Shown here one piece after another: positions 1-6,526 of a stretch of DNA of 11,200 nucleotides. Every line of letters begins with the position of its first letter. Position 1 is the first letter of the stretch. The notes under the pieces were generated by a model, which did no database searches, had not been told where the DNA came from, and saw only the letters and a program-made list of their open reading frames with translations. Source of the stretch: Sutterellaceae bacterium (lineage in GTDB: Bacteria > Pseudomonadota > Gammaproteobacteria > Burkholderiales > Burkholderiaceae_F); assembly GCA_030531135.1 (NCBI GenBank), contig JAUNOJ010000037.1, forward strand, positions 1 through 11,200, read 5' to 3'. The translations under genes and the position numbers were made by a program.

Positions 1-2
1 TC

Positions 3-923
3 GGTTGGGTGAAGTATTTCAACAGCCGACCGATGACTTTCCCGGATAAGAACGGACAAGCCAATCGTGGCAAAGTCAAGCAACTCTCGATTACCAAAGA
101 CGCAGACAAGTGGTTTGCGTCCTTCATGGTTGAGTTCGATGTCGAATTGCCTGATATCAAAGACCTTGATGTCGGTATCGACCTTGGTGTCGTTCACGCT
201 ATCGCCACAAGCGATGGCAAGTTCTTTGATTTGGACGTAGCAAAGATCAAACGACTCGAAGCCGAAATTGCCAAGTGGCAACGAAAGCTCGATCTCAACA
301 AGGCTTCTCGTAAAAAGCTGGCCGAACTCGGCAAAGCCCAAGAGTTCGACAAGAAAGAACCTAGCCGTAAAAGACGGCGTATTTTAGAAAGGATCAGAAA
401 ACTCAACTACAAGATTCGTTGCATCCGACAAGACTTTTACAAGAAAACGGCGCACGCGCTCGCGCAAGAGTACGGCTGTGTGTACGCCGAAGAGTTAAAA
501 GTTCGCAATATGACAAAAAGTGCCAAAGGAACGGTCGAAGAACCCGGAACGAATGTCAAACAAAAGTCCGGGCTCAATCGTGCCATTCTTCGAACGGGCT
601 TTTACGGTCAACTCCAAGCAATCGGATGGGCAATGACAAAAACCGGTGGAATCGTCGTCAAAGTCGATCCGAAGTACACATCAAGGCAGTGCCCAAAGTG
701 TGGATGCGAGGATAAGAAGAATCGCCCGAAACAAGCAGTATTCAAATGCTGCCGGTGCGGTCACAGCGACAATGCCGATACCAACGGAGCCGTCAACGTG
801 AGGATTCGGGGCCGGGCAGGCCCTATTGCACACGAAAAAAAGCAAAGAGCTCGTGCTGTGAACGGGCAACCCCAAGGCGTAGCCGCCTCGGGGTTGTCGG
901 TCAACAGGGAGAACCACCCTTAG
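3..923 (+). CDS. tnpB: TnpB RNA-guided endonuclease (5' partial)
   Basis: TnpB proteins are RuvC-type nucleases guided by an RNA made from the end of their own transposon. The frame is open to the window edge and reads GWVKYFNSRP before and across a GTG at 9. This resembles the internal 'iGwvr.r.SRP' segment of TnpB, so the true N-terminus lies upstream and the GTG is probably not the start. Counting from that GTG, the RuvC acidic residues are D58 (GIDLG), E161 (YAEELKV) and D257 (NADTNGA). The zinc finger is C228/C231 (CPKCG) with C248/C251 (CCRCG). A charged helical segment, about residues 78-140, lies between the first two RuvC motifs. All catalytic positions are intact, so the nuclease is probably active. 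The last 30 codons overlap the start of the presumed omega RNA. The stop is TAG at 921-923. Confidence 0.9.
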   Translation, partial: GWVKYFNSRPMTFPDKNGQANRGKVKQLSITKDADKWFASFMVEFDVELPDIKDLDVGIDLGVVHAIATSDGKFFDLDVAKIKRLEAEIAKWQRKLDLNKASRKKLAELGKAQEFDKKEPSRKRRRILERIRKLNYKIRCIRQDFYKKTAHALAQEYGCVYAEELKVRNMTKSAKGTVEEPGTNVKQKSGLNRAILRTGFYGQLQAIGWAMTKTGGIVVKVDPKYTSRQCPKCGCEDKKNRPKQAVFKCCRCGHSDNADTNGAVNVRIRGRAGPIAHEKKQRARAVNGQPQGVAASGLSVNRENHP

Positions 924-970
924 TCATCCGACTGAGGAATCCTCTGCCTTCAGGCAGGGGAGGATGTCAA
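860..970 (+). ncRNA. 3' scaffold of the presumed omega RNA (TnpB guide RNA)
   Basis: In TnpB systems the guide RNA covers the tnpB 3' end and the transposon right end, and the flanking DNA supplies the guide. Two hairpins are seen here. The first, at 867-896, pairs CAACCCCAAGGCG with CGCCTCGGGGTTG across a TAGC loop with one mismatch, inside the tnpB coding sequence. The second, at 941-960, pairs CCTCTGCC with GGCAGGGG across TTCA with one G-T wobble. The RNA would end its scaffold near GATGTCAA at 970, and the bases from 971 (TTTCAGATCAACCAATT) would be the guide. The 5' limit is not determined. The identification rests on position and structure only. Confidence 0.5.
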
Positions 971-1360
971 TTTCAGATCAACCAATTGGGGCGCTTGCAC
1001 GAGCCGGCATTACGTATCGTGTTTTACTTTTCGCTCGTGGGTACCGTGTGGGGCTTGGCAGGTTGCATGCTCTTTGAGGGCGGCCTCAAATACCACGACA
1101 TGGGAACGCTTCTCGGCATGTTGGGCGTGGGCGTGACGGCCGTCATTGCCCAGGTGTGCATGACGCGCGCCTACGCATACGGCAATATGCTGTTGACGGC
1201 AAGTTTTCAGTTTGCCACGATTCCCATTGCCGAAATCATCAGCGTGCTGGTCTTTAAAGAAAGCCTGCCGGTGTCGGCCTTGCTCGGTATGGCTCTGATT
1301 TTAATCGCCGGCATTGTGGCAACGATTCTCACCAAGCTCGCACAAAAGAAAAAGGCATAG
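971..1360 (+). pseudogene. DMT/EamA-family transporter, C-terminal fragment cut by the IS element
   Basis: The drug/metabolite transporter superfamily has about ten membrane helices in two EamA repeats and about 300 residues. Only about 129 residues are present, starting as FQINQLGRLHEP. This matches the family's 'LGR..EP..rvVFYFS' entry to the last helices. Four hydrophobic segments follow, centred on FYFSLVGTVWGLAGCML, GMLGVGVTAVIAQVCM, FQFATIPIAEIISVLVF and LLGMALILIAGIVATIL, with the typical 'MTRAYAYG' loop. The same frame stays open backwards through the tnpB end to 746, but this is chance readthrough of transposon sequence. The 5' half should lie upstream of the element, outside the window. 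The substrate is unknown. A functional transporter from this fragment alone is unlikely. The stop at 1358-1360 faces the ccmI stop seven bases away. Confidence 0.75.
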
Positions 1361-1377
1361 AGCCTCGTTACGGGGCT
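1361..1377. terminator. Possible short hairpin between convergent genes
   Basis: AGCCTCG pairs with CGGGGCT across a TTA loop (7 bp, one G-T wobble). It sits between the convergent ends of the transporter fragment and ccmI and overlaps the ccmI stop codon. The T-runs after it are poor on both strands (TTTGG on +, CTATGCCTTTTT on -), so it is at best a weak terminator. Confidence 0.3.
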
Positions 1378-2279
1378 TTGGACTTGGCGTTGCGCTCGTT
1401 TTCAAGGCGCTCCTGCTGTGCGGCAAAAGCGGCCGTTTCGGCAATACTTTGGTAAGCAGGGGAATTAAACGTCAAACGCCCCAGGAGCACTTCAAGGTGC
1501 TCGCGAGCTTCTTTCCAACGCGAAAGCTCCAAGCAGGCAATCGCCGCCAATTCGTGGCCCTTGACGTGGGTTTCGTCCAATTTCAAAGCTTCTTGAATGA
1601 CGCCGTAGGCTTCTTCATAAGCGGGATCCGTTTGCAAGCTCATCATGCTTGCCGCATATTCCAAAAGAACGTCGGCGTCTTTGGCGACTTTGCCTTTGAC
1701 GTCGATGGCTGCACGATAGGCTTGTGCGGCACCCGCCCAATCCTTGGCTTCCACCAACAATCGCGCATACAAAACCCAGGCGCGTTCGTCCTTGGCGTTG
1801 TCGGCCAAATAGGCGCGCAACGTGCGCGCATCGTACTGCGCCGGCGCATCGACCAAAGTGCCGTCAGGCTGCATGATGCCGTGGCGATGAATGCTGTCGG
1901 CAAAAACGATCAGAGAAGGAGACCCCAAGTAGGCGTAAAGCCCAAAGGATCCCGCCGCCACGACGGCGCACCCGGCAAGCATCATGGTCAAGGTGTGGGC
2001 CTTGCCGCCTTTCGGCTTATCCGCCTGACTCAAGTCTTCGAGTGCTCGACGCTTGACGTCTTCGACGCTTTCGTCATAAATCGCTTGCGTGATGAGCCCG
2101 GCTTCAAACTCTTTTTTAAGCGTCGCCAATTCTTCGTTTAGGAGTGCACGGTTTAATTCGTCGGCATCGTTTTGCGAGGTCGTGAAACACTCCGGGCGCA
2201 AAAAAGCCCATGCCACGGCCGAGCATGCAACAAACACCATCACGAGGGCAATTGCCCAAAATAAGAGTTCTCTGTCCAT
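1368..2279 (-). CDS. ccmI: CcmI-type c-type cytochrome biogenesis protein (TPR, 303 aa)
   Basis: CcmI (CycH) is the membrane component of System I cytochrome c maturation that holds the apocytochrome C-terminus and passes it to the heme ligase CcmFH. The layout fits. Helix 1 spans about residues 7-27. A charged cytoplasmic loop follows (residues 38-85, with the family's 'N..L..EELA.L...F..G.I....YD....D..RR.LED' pattern). Helix 2 spans about 97-118. A periplasmic helical domain of TPR-like repeats follows, clearest at about 164-195 and 236-268. The start is ATG at 2279-2277; its SD is weak (GGG). It lies downstream of the octaheme cytochrome on the same strand but behind a strong terminator, so it may have its own promoter. 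No other ccm gene is in the window. Its TPR domain is related to NrfG, which assists attachment of heme to CxxCK sites, and the neighbour carries such a site. Confidence 0.85.
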   Translation of the reverse strand: MDRELLFWAIALVMVFVACSAVAWAFLRPECFTTSQNDADELNRALLNEELATLKKEFEAGLITQAIYDESVEDVKRRALEDLSQADKPKGGKAHTLTMMLAGCAVVAAGSFGLYAYLGSPSLIVFADSIHRHGIMQPDGTLVDAPAQYDARTLRAYLADNAKDERAWVLYARLLVEAKDWAGAAQAYRAAIDVKGKVAKDADVLLEYAASMMSLQTDPAYEEAYGVIQEALKLDETHVKGHELAAIACLELSRWKEAREHLEVLLGRLTFNSPAYQSIAETAAFAAQQERLENERNAKSKAP

Positions 2280-2299
2280 AACCCGCGATTCTAAAGGAG

Positions 2300-2336
2300 A
2301 AAAAGGACGGCTTCCGTTATCGAAGTCGTCCTTTTT
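2300..2336 (-). terminator. Strong intrinsic terminator downstream of the octaheme cytochrome
   Basis: AAAAAGGACG (2300-2309) pairs with CGTCCTTTTT (2327-2336). After an A-C mismatch, a second internal stem CTTC/GAAG (2311-2314 with 2322-2325) closes a seven-base loop. Read on the minus strand, the G+C core is followed by a T-run, as in a Rho-independent terminator. The A/T symmetry lets it work in both directions. It ends the cytochrome transcript before ccmI. Confidence 0.75.
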
Positions 2337-2344
2337 TCTTTTGT

Positions 2345-2378
2345 CCCGAACCGAGACCGTCTCAGTCTCGGTTTCGGG
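2345..2378. other. Large intergenic hairpin without T-run
   Basis: CCCGAACCGAGAC (2345-2357) pairs with GTCTCGGTTTCGGG (2365-2378) across a seven-base loop. This gives 13 bp with a single bulged T. Neither side has a T-run, so it is not a standard terminator. It lies between the cytochrome stop codon and the terminator at 2300-2336, where a 3'-end RNA-stabilising stem would be expected. Confidence 0.6.
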
Positions 2379-2405
2379 TGTTAAGGCTCAATTTCCACAG
2401 AGAAA

Positions 2406-4031
2406 TTACTTCTTCTTGGCGGCGATGCCGTCACGCAGGATCTTGGTTGCCTTCTGAGCAGCTTCGGCGCTCTTGGCAAGAGACAGAACCGCTGCTTCGG
2501 GGTTGTGGAAGTATGCACCGTTAACGGCCGTCCACCATTCCCAGTTCGTGTGAGCGATGGAGTGCTGTTCGCGAGCCTGGTTCAACACTTCGTCGGACAC
2601 GCCGAGAGCGAGGGCCAAATCAAAGGCGTTGAACATTTCGGTCATGCGGCTTTCGGCTTCGCGCAACTTACCGTCGTAGTAACCCTTCATACCGTCCATG
2701 ACGCGCGTCAATTGCTTGACGGTCTTGTCCTTGTGACAGGTCTGGCAGGTTTCCTTGATGTAATGACGCGGCGTGGTTGCCCAGTGAAGCGTCGTCACCT
2801 TGCCGTTCTTACCCTTGACCTTGGGCATATGGCAGTCCTTGCAATCGACGCCGGCCTTGTCATGCTTGGAGTTCCAGTACGTTTCCACGTCCGGGTGCTG
2901 CATCTTGGTGAGCGCTGCACCGGTCACGGCGTGCTTGAAGTCCTTGAAGCCCACGTGTGCATAGAAGTCGTCAATCTTCGTGACGTCAACGAACGGGAAG
3001 AGGTTCGTGCGACGATCGCTCATGCCGACGGACTTACCCGTCTTGGGATCGAAGCCCGGGTTGCAGTTGTATTCGACGTGGCACTGTGCGCACATCAACT
3101 TCGTGTCGGCCTTTTCCATGAAGGCGACTTTACGGGTAAAGCCGCGAACACCCATATCGACCACTTCAATCTTGGTCTTCTTGGGATCTTCGGAATACAG
3201 CGACGGATAATCCGTACGGGTCAAAGCCTGGATCAAACCGTCACGCACCACGCGCGGCTTGGCCGAGTGCGGATCGTGGCAGAAGTTGCAGTTGACCGAG
3301 TGGTTGATCGCGCGCATCACGTCCACGACGGCGGATTCGCGAGAGAACTTGGCTTCGGGGTGCTTGTCGCCCAAATAGGCCCAATCGAGCATCAAGTCGG
3401 TCGACTTACACGTCCAGCAAACGGGATTGCCGGCAGCAGCCGTACCCGGACGACGCGGCTTTTGTGCGTTGTCTTCGGGGAATTTGTCGTTAATCACGTC
3501 CCAAACCTTGATGGCACCGTCACCCTGAGCCAGATACATCCAGCCGTCCTTGGGTTCGAAACGACCGCCGAAGGCACGGTCGCACAAGTACTGGTCAAGT
3601 GCGGCAAACGTGTGAGAACGCGGCAGGTTGTGTTCCTTGGTAAAGCCGTGAGCGCCCAATGCACGATCGAAGAACGGATCGGGAGCAACGCTGTTGCTGT
3701 TTTTCTTCGAGAAACGCGGAACGCGTTCGTCGTTGAGCTTGTACATCGACTCGAACTGAGGCTTGTGGCAGCTGCCGCAAGTCTTGGGGTCCATGCTCGT
3801 GGCCGGGCGCGTTTGCTTACCCGGTGCCTTTGCGTGAGCGGTTAAGCCCGTGTGGCAAGTCGTGCAGGAAACGTCCTTATGGGCGCCCGATTTGTGGAAA
3901 CCGCCGATGTTGCTGTGGCAAGCCACGCACATCTTGGTGTCGACCTTTTCGGGAGCTGCGTTAGCGGCAGGCATAAAGGCCATAGAAACGGCTAAAGCCA
4001 GAGCGGCTTGAATCATTTGTGTGCGATTCAT
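2406..4031 (-). CDS. Octaheme c-type cytochrome nitrite reductase (ONR/NrfA-like, 541 aa)
   Basis: This is a periplasmic multiheme reductase; the family reduces nitrite (and often hydroxylamine or sulfite) with six electrons to ammonia. ATG 4031-4029 is chosen because AGGAG lies about 7 bases upstream and a Sec signal peptide follows (residues 1-25, cut after PAANA). Eight heme sites are seen: CVACH 35, CTTCH 56, CGSCH 85, CWTCK 205, CNFCH 248, CAQCH 314, CKDCH 397 and CQTCH 429. Heme 4 carries Lys instead of His, the catalytic-heme signature of NrfA. The segment from 203 on is NrfA-like, with CAQCHVEY and KMQHP (H379). The three extra N-terminal hemes and length match octaheme nitrite reductases such as that of Thioalkalivibrio rather than pentaheme NrfA. 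Y321 and C323 are in the Tyr-x-Cys arrangement that forms a thioether bond in that enzyme. The 430-541 tail is a helical bundle. No NrfH or other quinol partner is in the window. Confidence 0.88.
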   Translation of the reverse strand: MNRTQMIQAALALAVSMAFMPAANAAPEKVDTKMCVACHSNIGGFHKSGAHKDVSCTTCHTGLTAHAKAPGKQTRPATSMDPKTCGSCHKPQFESMYKLNDERVPRFSKKNSNSVAPDPFFDRALGAHGFTKEHNLPRSHTFAALDQYLCDRAFGGRFEPKDGWMYLAQGDGAIKVWDVINDKFPEDNAQKPRRPGTAAAGNPVCWTCKSTDLMLDWAYLGDKHPEAKFSRESAVVDVMRAINHSVNCNFCHDPHSAKPRVVRDGLIQALTRTDYPSLYSEDPKKTKIEVVDMGVRGFTRKVAFMEKADTKLMCAQCHVEYNCNPGFDPKTGKSVGMSDRRTNLFPFVDVTKIDDFYAHVGFKDFKHAVTGAALTKMQHPDVETYWNSKHDKAGVDCKDCHMPKVKGKNGKVTTLHWATTPRHYIKETCQTCHKDKTVKQLTRVMDGMKGYYDGKLREAESRMTEMFNAFDLALALGVSDEVLNQAREQHSIAHTNWEWWTAVNGAYFHNPEAAVLSLAKSAEAAQKATKILRDGIAAKKK

Positions 4032-4257
4032 TTTCTTTCTCCTATTTGGCGTAGGAATTCTTTTTGTTGAGGGCAAATTAACGCCCTTTTTTTTCATTTA
4101 ACGCCGAGGGGAATTCTCACACTCCGTGTTAAGTTTTTGATAAGACAGCGCCGACACCGAAAACGGTCGATGTCGTCATAGAAAGCTTGTCGTTTTTAAG
4201 AAACATCCTTTAAAGGCACGAAAATCAAGCCTTAAGCCGATGTTAAGATTTCAAATG
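4032..4257. promoter_or_regulatory. Leader/promoter region of the octaheme cytochrome, no gene
   Basis: Together with the terminator next to it, this forms the 340-base gap between the cytochrome and rimO. No reading frame here looks real. The minus-strand SD AGGAG lies at 4039-4043. A small stem GGGC/GCCC lies around 4071-4086. TTAACGCC occurs twice as a direct repeat at 4078-4085 and 4098-4105, 20 bases apart. GTTAAG-containing words recur near 4127 and 4241. A single FNR-like half site (TTGAT, near 4137) lacks its partner. I see no convincing -35/-10 pair, so the promoter is not located. Control by an anaerobic or nitrite/nitrate regulator is an inference from the gene product. Confidence 0.35.
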
Positions 4258-4327
4258 AAAAAACGGCCCGACACACATGCTAGGGTAATTACTTATGCGA
4301 ATTCCTACCTTTTTTGTGTGTCAGGCC
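4258..4327 (-). terminator. Terminator of the rluD-pgeF-rimO operon
   Basis: GGCCCGACACACA (4265-4277) pairs with TGTGTGTCAGGCC (4315-4327), 13 bp with one mismatch. A TAGG/CCTA pair tightens the 37-base loop. On the minus strand the stem is followed by GTTTTTT, giving a Rho-independent terminator about 45 bases after the rimO stop. The long loop is unusual. A second set of possible pairs, AGGCCA/TGGCCT and GGCACT/AGTGCC, lies between it and rimO (4323-4363) and competes for some of the same bases. Confidence 0.6.
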
Positions 4328-4371
4328 ACTATCGGGCACTTTTAAAAGAATTGGCCTAGTGCCTTGTTTTC

Positions 4372-5727
4372 TTAGCCTTCGACGTGGCGCCCCACCAAAT
4401 CGTGCTCGAGGCTGTCGGTGATTTTCACGTCGACGAAGTCGCCCGGCTCCAGATGCGAGTCGGTGGTCACATAAACCTGCCCGTCGATGTCGGGCGCATC
4501 GGCCGTCGTACGCCCCACGGCCACGCCGGTTTCGTCCTCCGTTTCGTCAATCAAGACGCGCTGCACGGTGCCGACCTTGGCTTTGAGGATTTCGGCCGAA
4601 ATCTCGGCTTGCACTTCCATGAAGCGGCGACGGCGCTCTTCTCTGACTTCGTCGGGCAACTGCCCCGGCAATTGATTGGCTTGCGCGCCTTCCACGGGAC
4701 TGTAGGCAAAGCACCCCACGCGATCCAAACGCGCTTCGCGCAAAAAGTCGAGCAAATACTCGAACTCTTCTTCGGTCTCGCCCGGAAAACCGGCAATAAA
4801 TGTCGAGCGAATGGTCAGGTTCGGACAAATCGCGCGCCAGGCGGCAATGCGTTCCAGATTCTTTTCGGCACTTGCCGGTCGCTTCATGGCTTTCAACACG
4901 CGCGGATGGGCATGCTGAAACGGCACGTCCAAGTAAGGCAGAACCAAGCCTTCTGCCATCAAGTCGACCACGTGATCCACCGACGGATACGGGTAGACGT
5001 AGTGCAAACGCACCCAGGCGTCCAACTGCCCCAATTCTCGCGCCAATTCCAACAGACGCGTTTTAACGGGTTTGCCACCCGCAAAACCGGTCTTGTAACG
5101 TACGTCAAGCCCATAGGCGGCGGTATCTTGGCTGATCACCAAAAGTTCCTTGACGCCGCCTTTGACCAAGTTTTCGGCTTCTTGCAAGACGCTGCCGATG
5201 GGACGGCTGACAAGATCGCCGCGCAAATCGGGAATGATGCAAAAAGCACAATGGTGCGAGCAGCCTTCGCTGATCTTTAAGTACGCATAGTGCGAAGGCG
5301 TCAACTTCAAGCCGGCCTTAGGCACCAGCTCGTCAAAAGGCTCGTGCGGACGCGGCAAATGAGAGTGCACCAAGCTCAACGTTTCCATGAGGCTGTCGGG
5401 ACCGGTCACGCCCAAAACTTTGGGAATGCGCTCCTTGACCCAGTTGGAGCCGTCGTCGTTTTTCTTGCCGCCCAGGCAGCCGGTGACGATCACGCGACCG
5501 TTTTCTTTCAAAGCTTCGGCAATGGCTTCCAGACTTTCGGCCACGGCCGCATCGATAAAGGCGCAGGTATTGACGATCACCAAATCGGCTTCTTTGTAGT
5601 CGGCGGCAATCACATAACCTTCGGCACGCAATTCGGTGACGATGCGCTCGGTGTCGACCAAAGCCTTGGGGCAACCCAAGCTCACAAAACCCACACGCGG
5701 GATTCGATTGATTTTTTTCGGGGTCAT
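4372..5727 (-). CDS. rimO: Ribosomal protein S12 methylthiotransferase RimO (451 aa)
   Basis: RimO is a radical-SAM enzyme that adds a methylthio group to the conserved aspartate of ribosomal protein S12. Its N-terminal UPF0004 domain opens with [17 protein letters not shown], and the auxiliary iron-sulfur cluster cysteines are C19, C55 and C84. The radical-SAM cysteines are C156, C160 and C163 (CSHHCAFC). RGDLVSRP and the [15 protein letters not shown] segment are typical of RimO rather than MiaB. A TRAM-type domain forms about the last 65 residues. Length is normal. ATG 5727-5725 is preferred, with a GAAGA stretch upstream. An in-frame TTG at 5742 would add five residues (TTG AAG AAA CCG AAT) and cannot be excluded. 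It is the last gene of the rluD-pgeF-rimO run, starting 18 bases after the pgeF stop. Confidence 0.93.
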   Translation of the reverse strand: MTPKKINRIPRVGFVSLGCPKALVDTERIVTELRAEGYVIAADYKEADLVIVNTCAFIDAAVAESLEAIAEALKENGRVIVTGCLGGKKNDDGSNWVKERIPKVLGVTGPDSLMETLSLVHSHLPRPHEPFDELVPKAGLKLTPSHYAYLKISEGCSHHCAFCIIPDLRGDLVSRPIGSVLQEAENLVKGGVKELLVISQDTAAYGLDVRYKTGFAGGKPVKTRLLELARELGQLDAWVRLHYVYPYPSVDHVVDLMAEGLVLPYLDVPFQHAHPRVLKAMKRPASAEKNLERIAAWRAICPNLTIRSTFIAGFPGETEEEFEYLLDFLREARLDRVGCFAYSPVEGAQANQLPGQLPDEVREERRRRFMEVQAEISAEILKAKVGTVQRVLIDETEDETGVAVGRTTADAPDIDGQVYVTTDSHLEPGDFVDVKITDSLEHDLVGRHVEG

Positions 5728-5745
5728 ATTCGGTTTCTTCAAAAC

Positions 5746-6522
5746 TTATTTGGGTTCGATCCAAATCAAAGCGGCATGGCGCCCGCTCTTGGCGCCGTCG
5801 CGTCTGAAACTGTAAAAGCGCTTGGCATCCGTCACGGTCGAAAGGCCGCAGTCTTCGACATTGGCGACGCCGACCTTGGCCAAGGCCGTCTTGGCAAAAG
5901 CGGCCAAATCAATGTGCCACTTCTCGCCCACGATTTTGACACCGGCCGTGCATTCGGGATAAGCGGCCTCAAACGCGTCTTTGACGTCCGCACCCGTTTC
6001 AAAATCGTCGAAACCGATGCGCGGCCCCAACCAGGCTTTGAGCTGCGCGGCATCGTCTCCAATCGATTTCTTCAATTCTTGGATGGTGTTTTCAATGACG
6101 CCGCCCGCCAAACTTCTCCAACCGGCATGAATGGCGGCAACGCCGCGCCCAAGGCTGTCGGCCACCAAAATCGGCAGGCAATCGGCCACCTGAACGGTGC
6201 ACACGACGCCGGGCGTCGTCGTGATTTGTGCATCGGCCTCAACCGTTTCGTCTTCGACCGTGTCGGCCACGACCACATCGGTGCCGTGCACCTGCGTCAT
6301 CCAACGGGGTTCGGTGGGCGTCAACTGTCCCACAATCGAGCGATTCATGCGCACGCAACCGGCATTGTCTTCTACGCGGCTGCCGACATTCAAACCCATG
6401 ATGCCGTCAACACCGCCCCAGGGCCCCGAAGACACGCCGCCTTCGCGTTCGGTAAAAATAGCGCCGATACCGTCGCCCATCTCGGGGCGAATCGCGGCCA
6501 GTTCGTCTTTAAAATCCATCAT
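5746..6522 (-). CDS. pgeF: Peptidoglycan editing factor / purine nucleoside phosphorylase PgeF (258 aa)
   Basis: PgeF (YfiH, multicopper polyphenol oxidase/laccase-like fold, DUF152) is a zinc enzyme. It has been linked to removal of wrongly incorporated L-Ser peptidoglycan precursors and to purine nucleoside phosphorolysis or deamination. The metal ligands are visible: H79 in TQVHGTD, C115 in VADCLPIL and H132 in IHAGWR. The C-terminal GRHAALIWI is also typical. The start is ATG at 6522, immediately followed by a second ATG at 6519; either could be used. It lies four bases after the rluD stop, so it is probably translationally coupled to it. The pair rluD-yfiH, divergent from bamD, is also found in E. 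coli. Confidence 0.92.
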   Translation of the reverse strand: MMDFKDELAAIRPEMGDGIGAIFTEREGGVSSGPWGGVDGIMGLNVGSRVEDNAGCVRMNRSIVGQLTPTEPRWMTQVHGTDVVVADTVEDETVEADAQITTTPGVVCTVQVADCLPILVADSLGRGVAAIHAGWRSLAGGVIENTIQELKKSIGDDAAQLKAWLGPRIGFDDFETGADVKDAFEAAYPECTAGVKIVGEKWHIDLAAFAKTALAKVGVANVEDCGLSTVTDAKRFYSFRRDGAKSGRHAALIWIEPK

Positions 6523-6526
6523 TTTT

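Larger units (their letters stand above)
1..970 (+). mobile_element. IS200/IS605-type element, right part (left end outside window)
   Basis: The segment holds a tnpB gene followed by about 47 bases of non-coding DNA with a strong terminal hairpin and the end sequence GGAGGATGTCAA. This is the layout of the right end of IS200/IS605-family elements, which carry subterminal hairpins instead of terminal inverted repeats and make no target duplication. The right boundary is placed at about 970 because a DMT transporter reading frame of good quality begins directly after it. No tnpA (Y1 transposase) is visible in the window; it may lie upstream or be absent, as in tnpB-only elements that are mobilised in trans. 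The exact boundary could be off by a few bases. Confidence 0.75.

Noticed and set aside
9..11. GTG at 9 as the true tnpB start
   Set aside because: The reading frame continues upstream with residues that match an internal TnpB segment, and the usual N-terminal domain would be missing.
2505..3845. 446-codon open frame opposite the octaheme cytochrome
   Set aside because: The opposite strand carries eight precise heme motifs and a signal peptide; this frame has neither a good SD nor a recognisable domain.
4135..4148. Possible FNR site upstream of the cytochrome (TTGAT)
   Set aside because: The second half site is CAGCG instead of ATCAA, so only half of the palindrome is present.
4384..5280. 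298-codon open frame opposite rimO
   Set aside because: It is antisense to conserved RimO domains and has no homology features of its own.
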